From positions 186,001 through 250,000 of the forward strand of contig JBBCJU010000004.1 in the NCBI GenBank assembly GCA_037190145.1: DNA of 64,000 bases. Reading direction: 5' to 3'. Positions 49,217 to 57,946 of this stretch are shown piece by piece; position 1 is the first letter of the stretch; every line of letters starts with the position of its first letter. The DNA comes from 55-13 sp037190145. Lineage in GTDB: Bacteria; Armatimonadota; Fimbriimonadia; Fimbriimonadales; Fimbriimonadaceae. A program made the translations under genes and the position numbers. The notes beneath the pieces were generated by a model that worked only from the letters and a program-made list of their open reading frames with translations, was not told where the DNA came from and did not search any database.

Positions 49217-51046
49217 TTAAACTAGGACTTCGCTTCTTCGCTCCGCAACCCTTCGCTCACTGTGATCCAAAATCTTCTTGCGGAATCTTAGCTGCTTAGG
49301 AGTGACTTCTAAAAGTTCATCATCCCGCAACCAGCTAAGTGCTTGTTCCAGAGAAAACTCTTTGTGGGGATCAAGCGTTGCGGTTTGCTCGGAGTTAGCT
49401 GACCGAATATTGTTCGCCGCCTTTTCCTTAGTAGCATTGACTACCATGTCCTCATCACGAGAACAAGCGCCGCAGATCATGCCGCCGTACATATCTGTTC
49501 CAATGGGATAGAAAAGCGTTCCTCGTTGCTGAACATCTTCGTAAGCGTAGCGCGTGAGTTTCCCTGGATCTTTGTTGATTAAGGAGCCTTGGGTTCGGCT
49601 TTCAATCTCACCCTTATACTGTTTGTAGCCATCAAATAGGGCAGAGATCAGACCGAGTCCTCGGGTCATGGTGAGGAAGTTAGATCGGAAACCAATCAAG
49701 CCACGAGTCGGGATGGAGTAGTCCAGTGATGTGGTTCCATTATCGTTTTTACGCATGTCCAACATTTCTCCCTTTCGGCGAGACATGTCTTCCATAACGA
49801 TTCCGACAGAATCTTCTGGGCACTCAAGGGTAGCAATTTCGTATGGCTCCTGAATCTGTCCATCAACACGCTTGAAAATAACCTGCGGGCGAGAAATCTG
49901 CATTTCGTAGCCTTCTCGTCGCATGGTTTCGATCAAAATCGCAAGCTGAAGTTCGCCACGAGCCTGTGTCTTTACGGCGTCGGCCGGAGATTCAGGATCA
50001 ATCTTCACGCTAACGCTAACCGCCTCCTCCTTCTCCACACGCTCCCGAATCTTATGAATGGTGAGGAACTTACCGCCATCTTTACCCGCCAATGGAGAAT
50101 TGTTGGCGTATAAATTCATGCTCAGGGTGCTGGGCTCTACCTTGATAGCAGGCAATGCAGGGCTGGAATCCACATGGGCGATAGTGTCAGAAATAAGAAC
50201 GTTATCAAGCCCCGCAAGCATGGCAATTTCACCAGCGGCAACTTCCGTTACTTCTTTAAGCTGGATACCTTCATAGGTCCAGAGTTTGGTGACGTTAAAC
50301 GCTGACTTCTTGTCCGAACCTTCGCGAAGCATTTCTACACGGTCGTTGACCTTGACTTTGCCTCGAAGCACCTTGCCGCCAAACATTCGACCGAGATATT
50401 CGCTGTAGTCTAGGTTATTAACTTGAAGGAGGAATGCTCCCTCGTCCTCTACGCGTGGAGGAGGTACGGCGTTAACAATCATCTCGAACAGCTCACGCAT
50501 GTCCTTTTCGCTGCCGTCCGCGCTTACACGAGCATATCCACCTGCGCCGCTACCGTACAGATGTGGGAAAAACAGGTCGTCCTCTTCTGCTCCAAGGTCG
50601 ATAAACAGGTCAAGCGTTTTATCGTAAGCATGAAGAGGCCTTGCGTTTTCACGGTCAATCTTATTGATGAAAACGATGGGCTTTAGCCCGTTCTGAAAAG
50701 CCTTTTTAAGTACAAACCGCGTCTGAGGCATGGGGCCCTCATTAGCATCTACTACTAGCAAAACGCCATCCACCATACTGAGAACACGCTCTACTTCTCC
50801 GCCGAAGTCAGCGTGCCCAGGGGTGTCAACGATATTAATTTTGTAGTCTTTGTAGGCCACGCTCGCGACCTTGGAAAGAATGGTGATGCCCTTCTCTCGT
50901 TCCAGATCATTACTGTCCATGACGCGATCTGCCATGTGCTGATTCTCACGAAAAGTGCCGGCTTGCTTAAAGATGGCATCAACGAGCGTAGTCTTTCCGT
51001 GGTCAACGTGCGCAATGATCCCTATGTTGCGGATATTAGAGGGCAT
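49217..51046 (-). CDS. typA: Ribosome-associated translational GTPase TypA/BipA
   Basis: This 609-residue GTPase has G1 AHVDHGKTTL, the G2 block EKGITI, G3 VDTPGHADFGGEVERVL, G4 INKIDR, and the BipA-specific C-terminal domain (PTRGLIGFRSNFL, MYGGMICGACSRDEDMVVN, SWLRDDELLEVTPKQLRFRK). It aids ribosome assembly and stress or low-temperature growth. Full length. Confidence 0.96.
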   Translation of the reverse strand: MPSNIRNIGIIAHVDHGKTTLVDAIFKQAGTFRENQHMADRVMDSNDLEREKGITILSKVASVAYKDYKINIVDTPGHADFGGEVERVLSMVDGVLLVVDANEGPMPQTRFVLKKAFQNGLKPIVFINKIDRENARPLHAYDKTLDLFIDLGAEEDDLFFPHLYGSGAGGYARVSADGSEKDMRELFEMIVNAVPPPRVEDEGAFLLQVNNLDYSEYLGRMFGGKVLRGKVKVNDRVEMLREGSDKKSAFNVTKLWTYEGIQLKEVTEVAAGEIAMLAGLDNVLISDTIAHVDSSPALPAIKVEPSTLSMNLYANNSPLAGKDGGKFLTIHKIRERVEKEEAVSVSVKIDPESPADAVKTQARGELQLAILIETMRREGYEMQISRPQVIFKRVDGQIQEPYEIATLECPEDSVGIVMEDMSRRKGEMLDMRKNDNGTTSLDYSIPTRGLIGFRSNFLTMTRGLGLISALFDGYKQYKGEIESRTQGSLINKDPGKLTRYAYEDVQQRGTLFYPIGTDMYGGMICGACSRDEDMVVNATKEKAANNIRSANSEQTATLDPHKEFSLEQALSWLRDDELLEVTPKQLRFRKKILDHSERRVAERRSEVLV

Positions 51047-51169
51047 TTAAACATTTTACCGTTTGTCAATGCTAGCCCCGGGTATTCGGACTACACCATT
51101 TTGTAACCTTAAAAGAACCTCGCAAGCCTGCGAGTCACTAAAGGGGCTTATCTGCCAAAGATCAAGGCC

Positions 51170-51703
51170 ATGAAAATCGCCATTGCTTTTGCCCTCCTCC
51201 TCCCAATGCTATCGGCGGATAAGACGGCCCAGCCATGGCAGCCTTTCCAGTCAATGGCTAGTCAATTACGCTTCGAGGTTCCTAACCCACCAGAAGAGCG
51301 CCATTTAGAAAGTGGGATTGGCACAGAGGTGAGATCCTTCGTGTGCAAAGAAGAAGATGTGGTCTTTGAAGCGGTGGCGATCCAGATGACACCTGACCTG
51401 AAGCTTTCTCTTCAAGAGGCGGTCTCAGATAGCGATGTATCTGTATCCAGGCAGATTATCGATGATGTTGTAGAACAGGCTTTGGAAGAGATGGAAGTCT
51501 TGCCAGAGGCAACGGAATACACACGACTTCAGAAGTTTCCTTGCCGTATATCTCAGGCGAAACTTCCTGGAAATCGAAAAGTTAAACTCCTTTCAACCAT
51601 CGCGAAGAATCACATTTATCTTTTTATCGTGAGTCATCCTACCGATGCCCAGTCTCCCAAGACCGCAAAGAGGTTTTTTGAATCGATTCGGTTTGAAGGT
51701 TAA
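51170..51703 (+). CDS. Secreted protein of unknown function
   Basis: This 177-residue protein has a short signal peptide (KIAIAFALLLPMLSADK). Its mature domain has QLRFEVPNPPEER and FPCRISQAKLPGNRKVKLLSTIAKNHIYLFIVS, with strands and C-terminal AKRFFESIRF, the layout seen in many small exported proteins such as DcrB/PsbP-like ones. The gene diverges from typA. A CTCGCA/TGCGAG hairpin lies upstream near 51119-51134. Confidence 0.68.
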   Translation: MKIAIAFALLLPMLSADKTAQPWQPFQSMASQLRFEVPNPPEERHLESGIGTEVRSFVCKEEDVVFEAVAIQMTPDLKLSLQEAVSDSDVSVSRQIIDDVVEQALEEMEVLPEATEYTRLQKFPCRISQAKLPGNRKVKLLSTIAKNHIYLFIVSHPTDAQSPKTAKRFFESIRFEG

Positions 51704-52117
51704 TTAGCTTTCCAAAAGCACCCGCTCCGCCAGAATGACGGCGACAAAATCGTCAACCGGTTCTGGTGGAACCTGCATAGTGCTGGGAAGAAATCTGCGC
51801 CATCCACGGCGCTTATGGTGAGACCAATATCGCTCTCTTGCCTGCATGGTGGTGTCTTTCTCATCCACAACCAGAATAGCCATGCTGGGAATGTGCTCCC
51901 TTACCCGGCTGACTACAGATTGTCCGCTAGTCCCTCCACCAATGATCACCAGGGAAAACGAAGTCAGGTTGTGGGCCTCGTCCACCTTTTCAAGAAGTTG
52001 ATCCGTAGGGGCAATGGCGCGCCACAGTAGTTCTAGCTCACGTTGGGCATTTCGCTTGATCAATGCCATGCCGCATTTCGAGGTTCCCGGGTCAATCGCA
52101 AGAACAGTTTTTTCCAT
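51704..52117 (-). CDS. YqgF/RuvX-like RNase H-fold nuclease
   Basis: This 137-residue protein opens VLAIDPGTSKCGMAL, the first catalytic Asp segment of the RuvC/YqgF fold, and ends with VDDFVAVILAERVL, supplying further acidic residues. VDEKDTTMQARERYW sits where YqgF has its conserved Glu/Asp-rich stretch. YqgF processes 16S rRNA 5' ends and acts on Holliday-like substrates. It is the last gene of the Lpt operon, 2 bp after the DUF3084 gene. Confidence 0.72.
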   Translation of the reverse strand: MEKTVLAIDPGTSKCGMALIKRNAQRELELLWRAIAPTDQLLEKVDEAHNLTSFSLVIIGGGTSGQSVVSRVREHIPSMAILVVDEKDTTMQARERYWSHHKRRGWRRFLPSTMQVPPEPVDDFVAVILAERVLLES

Positions 52118-52119
52118 GA

Positions 52120-53676
52120 CTACAGTCGAACCCTAAACAATAACTCCAACTGGTCGCCCGCATTTGTGTCTTGCTTAGCCAACGCCTGCAAGCGTACAAG
52201 CTGATTGTTTGAGCGAATCTCCCTAATCAGTTCGAACAGCTCTTCCTCCGAGACCGTGCGACCGAGCAGACCCTTGGAGCCAGATTTGGGAATAATGCCA
52301 TCTTTCAAGGCCTGATTGCGGACATTGGTGCCGATGAAGTCTTGTATTTGGCTAAGGACGTCTGCATCCGACTTGCGTCCATCTAGTCGCTTCTCAGTAA
52401 TCAGCTTTCCTTCATGGTAAACAAGCTTGTTTCGATAGGCAACGAACTCTAGCCCAACGTGCTCGCCCTCAAACGAGTTGACCATGGATCGCGCGATGAA
52501 GACCAACTCGGTTCGTTGAGCAACGATGCCGCGAATGATGGCCTCTTCTTGTTCCTGAATACCGATCACCCTTTGATTAAACTCGCGAGGAATCAACCCA
52601 GCCGGAGGAGTGACGGGAGAATTGATCGCCTTGTTAGCGAGAGCAGAAGTGCGTGCCCGCTGTAAAAGATCAAAGAACGCGGTCCGAGCGGAAGAAGGAG
52701 TGAGCGAAGGAGGGAGTTGAATTCTTGCTAGCTCCTCCCCGACCTCAAAAATCATCGGCTTGGTGCGGCTGGCGACAAAACTAGATTTTAGGAAGCTGGA
52801 AAGCTGTTCGACCTTCTCTGTCAGGTCATTAATCTGGTTACTGTATTGGGTAATCGAGAATTTATAGCTCTCAACGGATTGCTTGTAAGATTCAATCTCG
52901 GCCTCGTAGGCTCTCCTTTGTTGTTGTAGATTAGCGAGTTCTTTCTCAGAATTTTTTAGTTCTCCCTCTAGCTGCATCTGTCGTCGCTCTAAAGACAAAT
53001 TCTGCTTGCTTAGGTCGTTGTTCTGATTGCTTGTGGACTTCAGGTTTTGCCGAACTAAGGCAACTTCCTTAAGTGTCTTTTGAACTTCGGCTTGTTTTTC
53101 CTTAATCTCCTCAGTCTTTGCTACGATGGCCTTATCGGTTTCGACCATCTTTGACTCAGCAGTTGCAAGCTTTCTTTCCGTAACCTGCACCTTTTGTTGA
53201 GCCGCTTCTCTTTTCTGCTCAGCCGCTGCCACAGCCGCTTTGTTTTCTTCAACTTGACGTGTTAGCTTGGCTTGCTCGCTAGTCAGTTTTTGTTGTTCAT
53301 GGGTGAGCTTTTTGTTAGTGCCTTGAAGTTCTTGGTACTTGACCTCCAAAGAATCGGCTTCTTTCTCCCATTCATCTGCGCGAGCCTGAGCCTGAATCGC
53401 TCTCCGTTGGGCTCCACGACCTTCCTGAATCCACTCTCGAACATCGCTGCTCAGGCCATAGATCGCTAAGATCGTTATGATCGGAATAAGTATTCCCGCA
53501 CCGACCGTAATGAGAGTGGCGGTATACCGTGGGCGTAGTCCGAAGAATGAAAGTCGTTTCTTGCCAATTTTTCGGCCCAACCCATCTGCAACAAACGCCA
53601 CGATGCCACCCGCGATGATCATCACCGCGAGAAAGAGATAAGGCAGGTAATCCGTAGACGGGGGTTGGTTAGGCAT
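52120..53676 (-). CDS. DUF3084 protein: membrane-anchored coiled coil
   Basis: This 518-residue protein has two N-terminal transmembrane helices (LPYLFLAVMIIAGGIVAFVADGLG and TLITVGAGILIPIITILAIYG) separated by GRKIGKKRLSFFGLRPRYTA, the DUF3084 hallmark. A coiled coil runs from about 85 to 290 (rich in Gln, Lys, Glu), then a globular end. Function unknown; related proteins occur in cyanobacteria and deep-branching diderms. It overlaps the LptF/G gene by 8 bp, so it may organise the Lpt bridge. Confidence 0.85.
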   Translation of the reverse strand: MPNQPPSTDYLPYLFLAVMIIAGGIVAFVADGLGRKIGKKRLSFFGLRPRYTATLITVGAGILIPIITILAIYGLSSDVREWIQEGRGAQRRAIQAQARADEWEKEADSLEVKYQELQGTNKKLTHEQQKLTSEQAKLTRQVEENKAAVAAAEQKREAAQQKVQVTERKLATAESKMVETDKAIVAKTEEIKEKQAEVQKTLKEVALVRQNLKSTSNQNNDLSKQNLSLERRQMQLEGELKNSEKELANLQQQRRAYEAEIESYKQSVESYKFSITQYSNQINDLTEKVEQLSSFLKSSFVASRTKPMIFEVGEELARIQLPPSLTPSSARTAFFDLLQRARTSALANKAINSPVTPPAGLIPREFNQRVIGIQEQEEAIIRGIVAQRTELVFIARSMVNSFEGEHVGLEFVAYRNKLVYHEGKLITEKRLDGRKSDADVLSQIQDFIGTNVRNQALKDGIIPKSGSKGLLGRTVSEEELFELIREIRSNNQLVRLQALAKQDTNAGDQLELLFRVRL

Positions 53677-54823
53677 TCCTTCGCCAAATAATAATGACCG
53701 ACGCCACTAATCCTATCGCAATCGGAGAGAAGCTTGCCACATATGCGGGAACAAGGCCATTTAAGGCCCAGACATTCATAAAGTTTCCGACGGTGAAATA
53801 GGCAAAGATAATTCCAACTGCGAGCGCAAATCCTGCTGCTGTTCCGGTCCGATGGTTCCGAATACCAAGCGCAGCGCCTAAAGTGCCAAAGATAAGGGCT
53901 GCCAGCGGCAAGGCCAGCTTGTTCCAATATCCATACTGGTAGTTCCGAAGCTCTTTAGGCGAAAGTGTCTTCGCTCCTTCTACTCCTTCCGCCTGCTTAT
54001 TTTTTTCGATGATCTCGCGAAGTTCTCGCATACTCACCAATTCAAACGACTTCAAGCCCTTGCTTAGAAGATCGCCAATGGAGAATGTAGCCTGCGGTAA
54101 TTCGGGGGGCCAAGCTCCTTCCTTCAGGTGAATAACCTCTGATCCATCGGCGCGGGTGATGGTTGCCGATCCTTGAATACGCCACCCCCCTCCCTCCTTA
54201 AACTGTTTAGGGTCAAACTGCAGGGCATTCGCGTACAGGTAGACGTCTGGATCGCCTTCCTGAGGGCCACTATCTTTGAATCCAACAATCGTGGCTCCTC
54301 GGAGAATGCCTTGACTCGGCACAAAATCTTTGGCGACAACCAAGGCCCGAAGCTTGCCTTTCTCCGAGATCGGATAGCTAGTGTCCTTATAGTTGGTGCC
54401 ATCTAGGCTCCGAGCAACCTGATCCAATAGTTGGGCGGACCGCTTGGCTGCTAAAGGAACCACCGTTTCATTGATGCTAAACGCCAGAATGGCAATCACC
54501 AAAGAAAAAACAGAGACGGGGGCAATGATTCGAAACAGACTTACGCCCGAGGCTCGAATGGCAACGATTTCACTATCTGAACTGAGGCGACCGAAAGATA
54601 GCAATGCCGCTAGCAAGACTGACATCGCAAAGGTTTGCACAAGGATCGCCGGAAGCAAAGTCAGGCTGATCTGAGTAATGAGGCTTGGCGAGACTCCTTT
54701 CGTGATGTATTCGGTCACCCGTCCCAGGTACGTGCCAGCAAACAGCAGCGATCCGAAGAGCGCAACACCAAACAACCATGGTCCAATGATCTCTTTGAGG
54801 ATCAGCAGGTCCAGGCGCTTCAG
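53669..54823 (-). CDS. LptF/LptG-family permease, apparent CTG start
   Basis: This 384-residue protein is the YjgP/YjgQ permease of the LPS exporter: three N-terminal helices, a periplasmic jellyroll (about 130-260) and three C-terminal helices. The family's usual opening (LDLLILKEIIGPWLFGVALF) is encoded only if translation begins at CTG 54823. An in-frame TAG lies just upstream, no ATG, GTG or TTG precedes that region, and a perfect AGGAGG stands 5 nt before the CTG. A start at TTG 54775 would remove the first helix's amphipathic part. Only one permease gene is visible, so it may act as homodimer with LptB. Confidence 0.85.
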   Translation of the reverse strand: MKRLDLLILKEIIGPWLFGVALFGSLLFAGTYLGRVTEYITKGVSPSLITQISLTLLPAILVQTFAMSVLLAALLSFGRLSSDSEIVAIRASGVSLFRIIAPVSVFSLVIAILAFSINETVVPLAAKRSAQLLDQVARSLDGTNYKDTSYPISEKGKLRALVVAKDFVPSQGILRGATIVGFKDSGPQEGDPDVYLYANALQFDPKQFKEGGGWRIQGSATITRADGSEVIHLKEGAWPPELPQATFSIGDLLSKGLKSFELVSMRELREIIEKNKQAEGVEGAKTLSPKELRNYQYGYWNKLALPLAALIFGTLGAALGIRNHRTGTAAGFALAVGIIFAYFTVGNFMNVWALNGLVPAYVASFSPIAIGLVASVIIIWRRNA

Positions 54824-54832
54824 AACTGCCTC

Positions 54833-55645
54833 CTAGTCCGCAATTGGATGCTCCTCAGAGGGTTTGGGTGGGTCCTCATCCAGGGCTTCAATCGCCACGT
54901 CATCTTCACTAGGACCGCTGAAAGGTTGAGTTCCAAACTGTTGCCCCAGATAGTGCTTGCGCACCATATCGTTCGCGGCGATCTCCTTTCCAGTTCCTTC
55001 CGCAATGATCTTTCCATCGATGAGAATATAGTTGCGGTCCGTGATTCTCAGAGTTGCGGAAACGTTGTGATCGGTGATGAGGATGCCGATGTTTCTTCTC
55101 TTTAGCTTAAAGAGAATCTCCTGGATCTCTTCGATGGTGACAGGATCAATTCCGGTGAATGGCTCATCGAGAAGGATGAATTTTGGCTCAGTCGCGAGGG
55201 CTCGAGCGATTTCAACTCGTCGCCTTTCTCCGCCCGAGAGAACATTGCCTTGGCTATGCAGTATCTTTCGGATACTTAGCTCATCGGCCAGCTCCTCAAT
55301 CTTGGCTTTGATCTGAGATCGGTTGCGCTTTGCTAACTCCAAAACCAGCTTGAGATTGTCTTCAACGGTGAGCTTGCGAAAGACGCTTGCCTCCTGAGGC
55401 AGGTAGCCCACCCCCGCTCGAGCGCGTTTGTACATGGGCCAGGAGGTGACGTCTTGGTTATCAAAAAGGACTTTGCCTCCGTTTGGACGCACCAAGCCAG
55501 TGGTCATGTAGAAGGTGGTGGTCTTACCGGCTCCGTTAGGGCCAAGCAAGCCAACAATCTCACCTTGGCTGATGTCAAAAGTGACCCCGCGCACAACTTT
55601 GCGGCCTTTGTATTGTTTCTGGAGATCGCTTCCTTGAATCTTCAT
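54833..55645 (-). CDS. lptB: LPS export ABC transporter ATPase LptB
   Basis: This 270-residue ATPase has Walker A GPNGAGKTTTF, Q-loop GYLPQEASVFRKLTVEDN (the LptB-type Q-loop), signature LSGGERRRVEIARAL, Walker B FILLDEPFTGID and H-loop ITDHNV. A 30-residue acidic tail is unusual. It powers extraction of LPS from the inner membrane with the LptF/G-type permease encoded next. Start overlaps the preceding stop by 4 bp. Confidence 0.95.
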   Translation of the reverse strand: MKIQGSDLQKQYKGRKVVRGVTFDISQGEIVGLLGPNGAGKTTTFYMTTGLVRPNGGKVLFDNQDVTSWPMYKRARAGVGYLPQEASVFRKLTVEDNLKLVLELAKRNRSQIKAKIEELADELSIRKILHSQGNVLSGGERRRVEIARALATEPKFILLDEPFTGIDPVTIEEIQEILFKLKRRNIGILITDHNVSATLRITDRNYILIDGKIIAEGTGKEIAANDMVRKHYLGQQFGTQPFSGPSEDDVAIEALDEDPPKPSEEHPIAD

Positions 55646-56592
55646 CTTTGCTGGCCGCCTGGTTTGTTTTCCCGGATTCGACTATTGATGGGCGCTCCAG
55701 TAAACCTAATGTAGATCGGCTTCATGTTCTCATCCAAGGTAATCACGGCTTCGTCAGCTTCAGTTTTTCCTGCGTAAGCATTGGATGTTCCAGTTAACAC
55801 AACGTTGCCAATGAGTTTGACCGTCCTGGTCTCAGTCATAGATAACTGAAGTTCGTCCGCCTCTGCATCCAGCACAGATGTCTGAGGCGTGGGTTGCCCT
55901 TCGGTTGTCTCTACCAACGTGATGTGGAATTTGGGTCTTCCTTTGATATGGCCACCCTGTATTTGCCGCAAGCGTTGTTCCAGTGGTAGTAAGTCAAGGG
56001 TTCCCGATGTGCCGTTCGCGGTGGCGAAGCTCTCTGTGCGCTTGCGCACTTTTTGGGTTTCCTCGGACTGTCCATCTTTGATCTCAACCAACGATGTGCC
56101 TTCAGAGCGGAACTCAAGGGTGAAAGCATTCGGCATCGTAAAGACGCCTTTGGCCTGGTCCCCTTCGTAAACAAAGCTATGCGTCTTCAGGATTGCGACT
56201 CGCGAGGTTTCCAAGGGTGCGGGAGGATCTAACTTGAATTTCTTCGCATGCTCCACAAGAGCAGCGTGCTGGACCTTGTTATCAAAGGTAACAACGGAAT
56301 CTCCCTTTGCGTCAAGCTGTCTGGCAAAGGTGATAATTCGGTTCTTATCCACCGGATGGGTGCCGCGACCAATGATTCCGTCGACTTCTGGGGACTCAAT
56401 ATGCAACCCCTGAAGATTGGAATCAATCCGCAGCGGTTTTCCGGTCGCCCAAAAGGTGTAGTCGCCCGTTTCGAAGTCCACTCCACCTCTGGACTCAGAA
56501 AAGTTGGCGATAGAAAGAGACCGATCTGGAGCTTCAAACAGAACGCGGCCCTGCGTCAGGATTGCAAGGGCAACCAAGACCATTCCTTTCAT
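55642..56592 (-). CDS. LptA/OstA-like periplasmic protein 2
   Basis: This 316-residue exported protein (signal peptide MVLVALAILTQGRVLF) consists mainly of beta strands. The C-terminal part (LDAEADELQLSMTETRTVKLIGNVVLTGT, then ADEAVITLDENMKPIYIRF) has the OstA pattern of alternating strands. It probably extends the periplasmic LPS bridge together with the preceding LptA-like protein. It overlaps both neighbours by 4 bp. Confidence 0.75.
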   Translation of the reverse strand: MKGMVLVALAILTQGRVLFEAPDRSLSIANFSESRGGVDFETGDYTFWATGKPLRIDSNLQGLHIESPEVDGIIGRGTHPVDKNRIITFARQLDAKGDSVVTFDNKVQHAALVEHAKKFKLDPPAPLETSRVAILKTHSFVYEGDQAKGVFTMPNAFTLEFRSEGTSLVEIKDGQSEETQKVRKRTESFATANGTSGTLDLLPLEQRLRQIQGGHIKGRPKFHITLVETTEGQPTPQTSVLDAEADELQLSMTETRTVKLIGNVVLTGTSNAYAGKTEADEAVITLDENMKPIYIRFTGAPINSRIRENKPGGQQR

Positions 56593-57347
56593 GCCCCACC
56601 TCTGGATCGAAACTGAAAGCGTGTCATTTCGCCGTTATCGTTGAGGTCAACAACTACCGAGTCCACATTGGACAGGTTGCCAAACTGGGAACTTCCGCTT
56701 CCCGTGGCTTTTACATTGCCCGTGAGTGTTATCTGGTTATTCCTTAAGGTTAGTTTTTGTCCCGTAAAGGTTGCTTTGCCTGACCCTGTACCAGATTGAA
56801 CGACCTCAACCCGAACCGGGCCGTTCAAGATTGCTGAGTCCAGCCCACGTTTAGATTTGGGGTTCAAAACCGCTGTTCCGCTACTGCCGGTGGCCACCAT
56901 GGTTTCGCGCTTCCGGTTATCTACATTCTGAATCCTTACGGCTCCACGAGCTTGAACGGTTGCAGAGTTGGTTCCGCTAGTATATGTGGCGGTTTGAGAC
57001 TGTAGGTTCGAGGTCGCTCCGGTTGAGGATTGTGTTAGGCGCACTCCTCCAGAGGCGGTGGCTGTTTTCACCTGGTTGGGAGATGTGCTTCCCTTTGCAG
57101 AGACGATAGTGGCTGAAACAACGGGGGCTTGAAGGTTAAATTTCTCAGTTCGGCTACTGATGGTGACGTTGCCCTTCAGATCAAACTTCCACCCATCTTT
57201 GAGGATTGCCCCGGCCCCATCCTTGGCTTTGATGGCAAGGTCTCCTTTGGCGTCGGAGTAGTTAAAGTTGGACTGGGCGAAAACAAGGCCCGGAAGAACT
57301 AGGGTGAGAAGCCAGGCGTTCCGGCGCGTTGAAGGTCGGGCAGGCAC
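56589..57347 (-). CDS. LptA/OstA-like periplasmic protein 1
   Basis: This protein of about 252 residues has a signal peptide (NAWLLTLVLPGLVFAQ) and long runs of short beta strands rich in Ser, Thr and Gly (GDLAIKAKDGAG, KFDLKGNVTISSRTEKFNL, LTLRNNQITLTGNVKATGSG), the LptA jellyroll-like repeat pattern. Start is GTG 57347 (or TTG 57350), inside the end of lptC. It bridges LPS across the periplasm between LptC and LptD. Confidence 0.78.
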   Translation of the reverse strand: MPARPSTRRNAWLLTLVLPGLVFAQSNFNYSDAKGDLAIKAKDGAGAILKDGWKFDLKGNVTISSRTEKFNLQAPVVSATIVSAKGSTSPNQVKTATASGGVRLTQSSTGATSNLQSQTATYTSGTNSATVQARGAVRIQNVDNRKRETMVATGSSGTAVLNPKSKRGLDSAILNGPVRVEVVQSGTGSGKATFTGQKLTLRNNQITLTGNVKATGSGSSQFGNLSNVDSVVVDLNDNGEMTRFQFRSRGGA

Positions 57348-57946
57348 CAAAGCTTGTCCATGGGGCCGAGCACCCCTTCCTGAAAGGTGATCTTCACCTT
57401 TCCTTGCGCGTCCAGTCGCTTCACTTTGGTATTCCATTCCAGTCTTTCGCATTCCAACTTTGCCTTCGGGTCTAGTCCGTTTACAACCACTCCGCCCGTA
57501 ACCACCAGCTGATTCTTATCCTTATTGGCGACGGCTCTGGCTCCCGTGAAGGTGCTTACTTGCTTGCCTTCTTGGTAAATCTCCCCGGATACACCCTGCA
57601 TTTGTCCTGCCGAAGGACCTTTTTGTAGAGTGTATTCGAGTTGCGTCTCCTGCCAGCGGATGACGTACAAGATTCGCCTTGCTCCGTCAGGTTCTCGTAC
57701 TGTGGCTTCTCCAGCTCCTGTATAAAGACGTTTGGAGTCTTCCTTTGCTTCCGGAGTCGGGTCTTTCTTCTCCTCGCTCTTCTTGTCCGATTTACGACTT
57801 CCACATCCGACAAGGATGAAGCCAGCCAGCAGAAGGAAGCCCAGGATGTTTAGAGCATCCCGGGAACCTATCCAACGACCGGTAAAGTGGCTGACGGGGT
57901 CCTCCTTGCAAATTTTCCTTTGTGCATCCCGGCAAGCTGTCCGCAA
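57299..57946 (-). CDS. lptC: LptC-like lipoprotein/periplasmic anchor of the LPS exporter
   Basis: This protein has a hydrophobic segment LGFLLLAGFILVGC that is both anchor and lipobox, a charged linker, and a domain with EATVREPDGARRILYVIRW, SGEIYQEGKQVSTFTGARAVANKDKNQLVVTGGVVVNGL, the LptC/OstA pattern. The start is unclear: TTG 57946 lies inside rlmN, while a strong AAGGAGG (57901-57907 region) points to a non-standard codon (GTC) 5 nt downstream. It links the inner-membrane complex to the LptA-type proteins. Confidence 0.78.
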   Translation of the reverse strand: MRTACRDAQRKICKEDPVSHFTGRWIGSRDALNILGFLLLAGFILVGCGSRKSDKKSEEKKDPTPEAKEDSKRLYTGAGEATVREPDGARRILYVIRWQETQLEYTLQKGPSAGQMQGVSGEIYQEGKQVSTFTGARAVANKDKNQLVVTGGVVVNGLDPKAKLECERLEWNTKVKRLDAQGKVKITFQEGVLGPMDKLWCLPDLQRAGTPGFSP

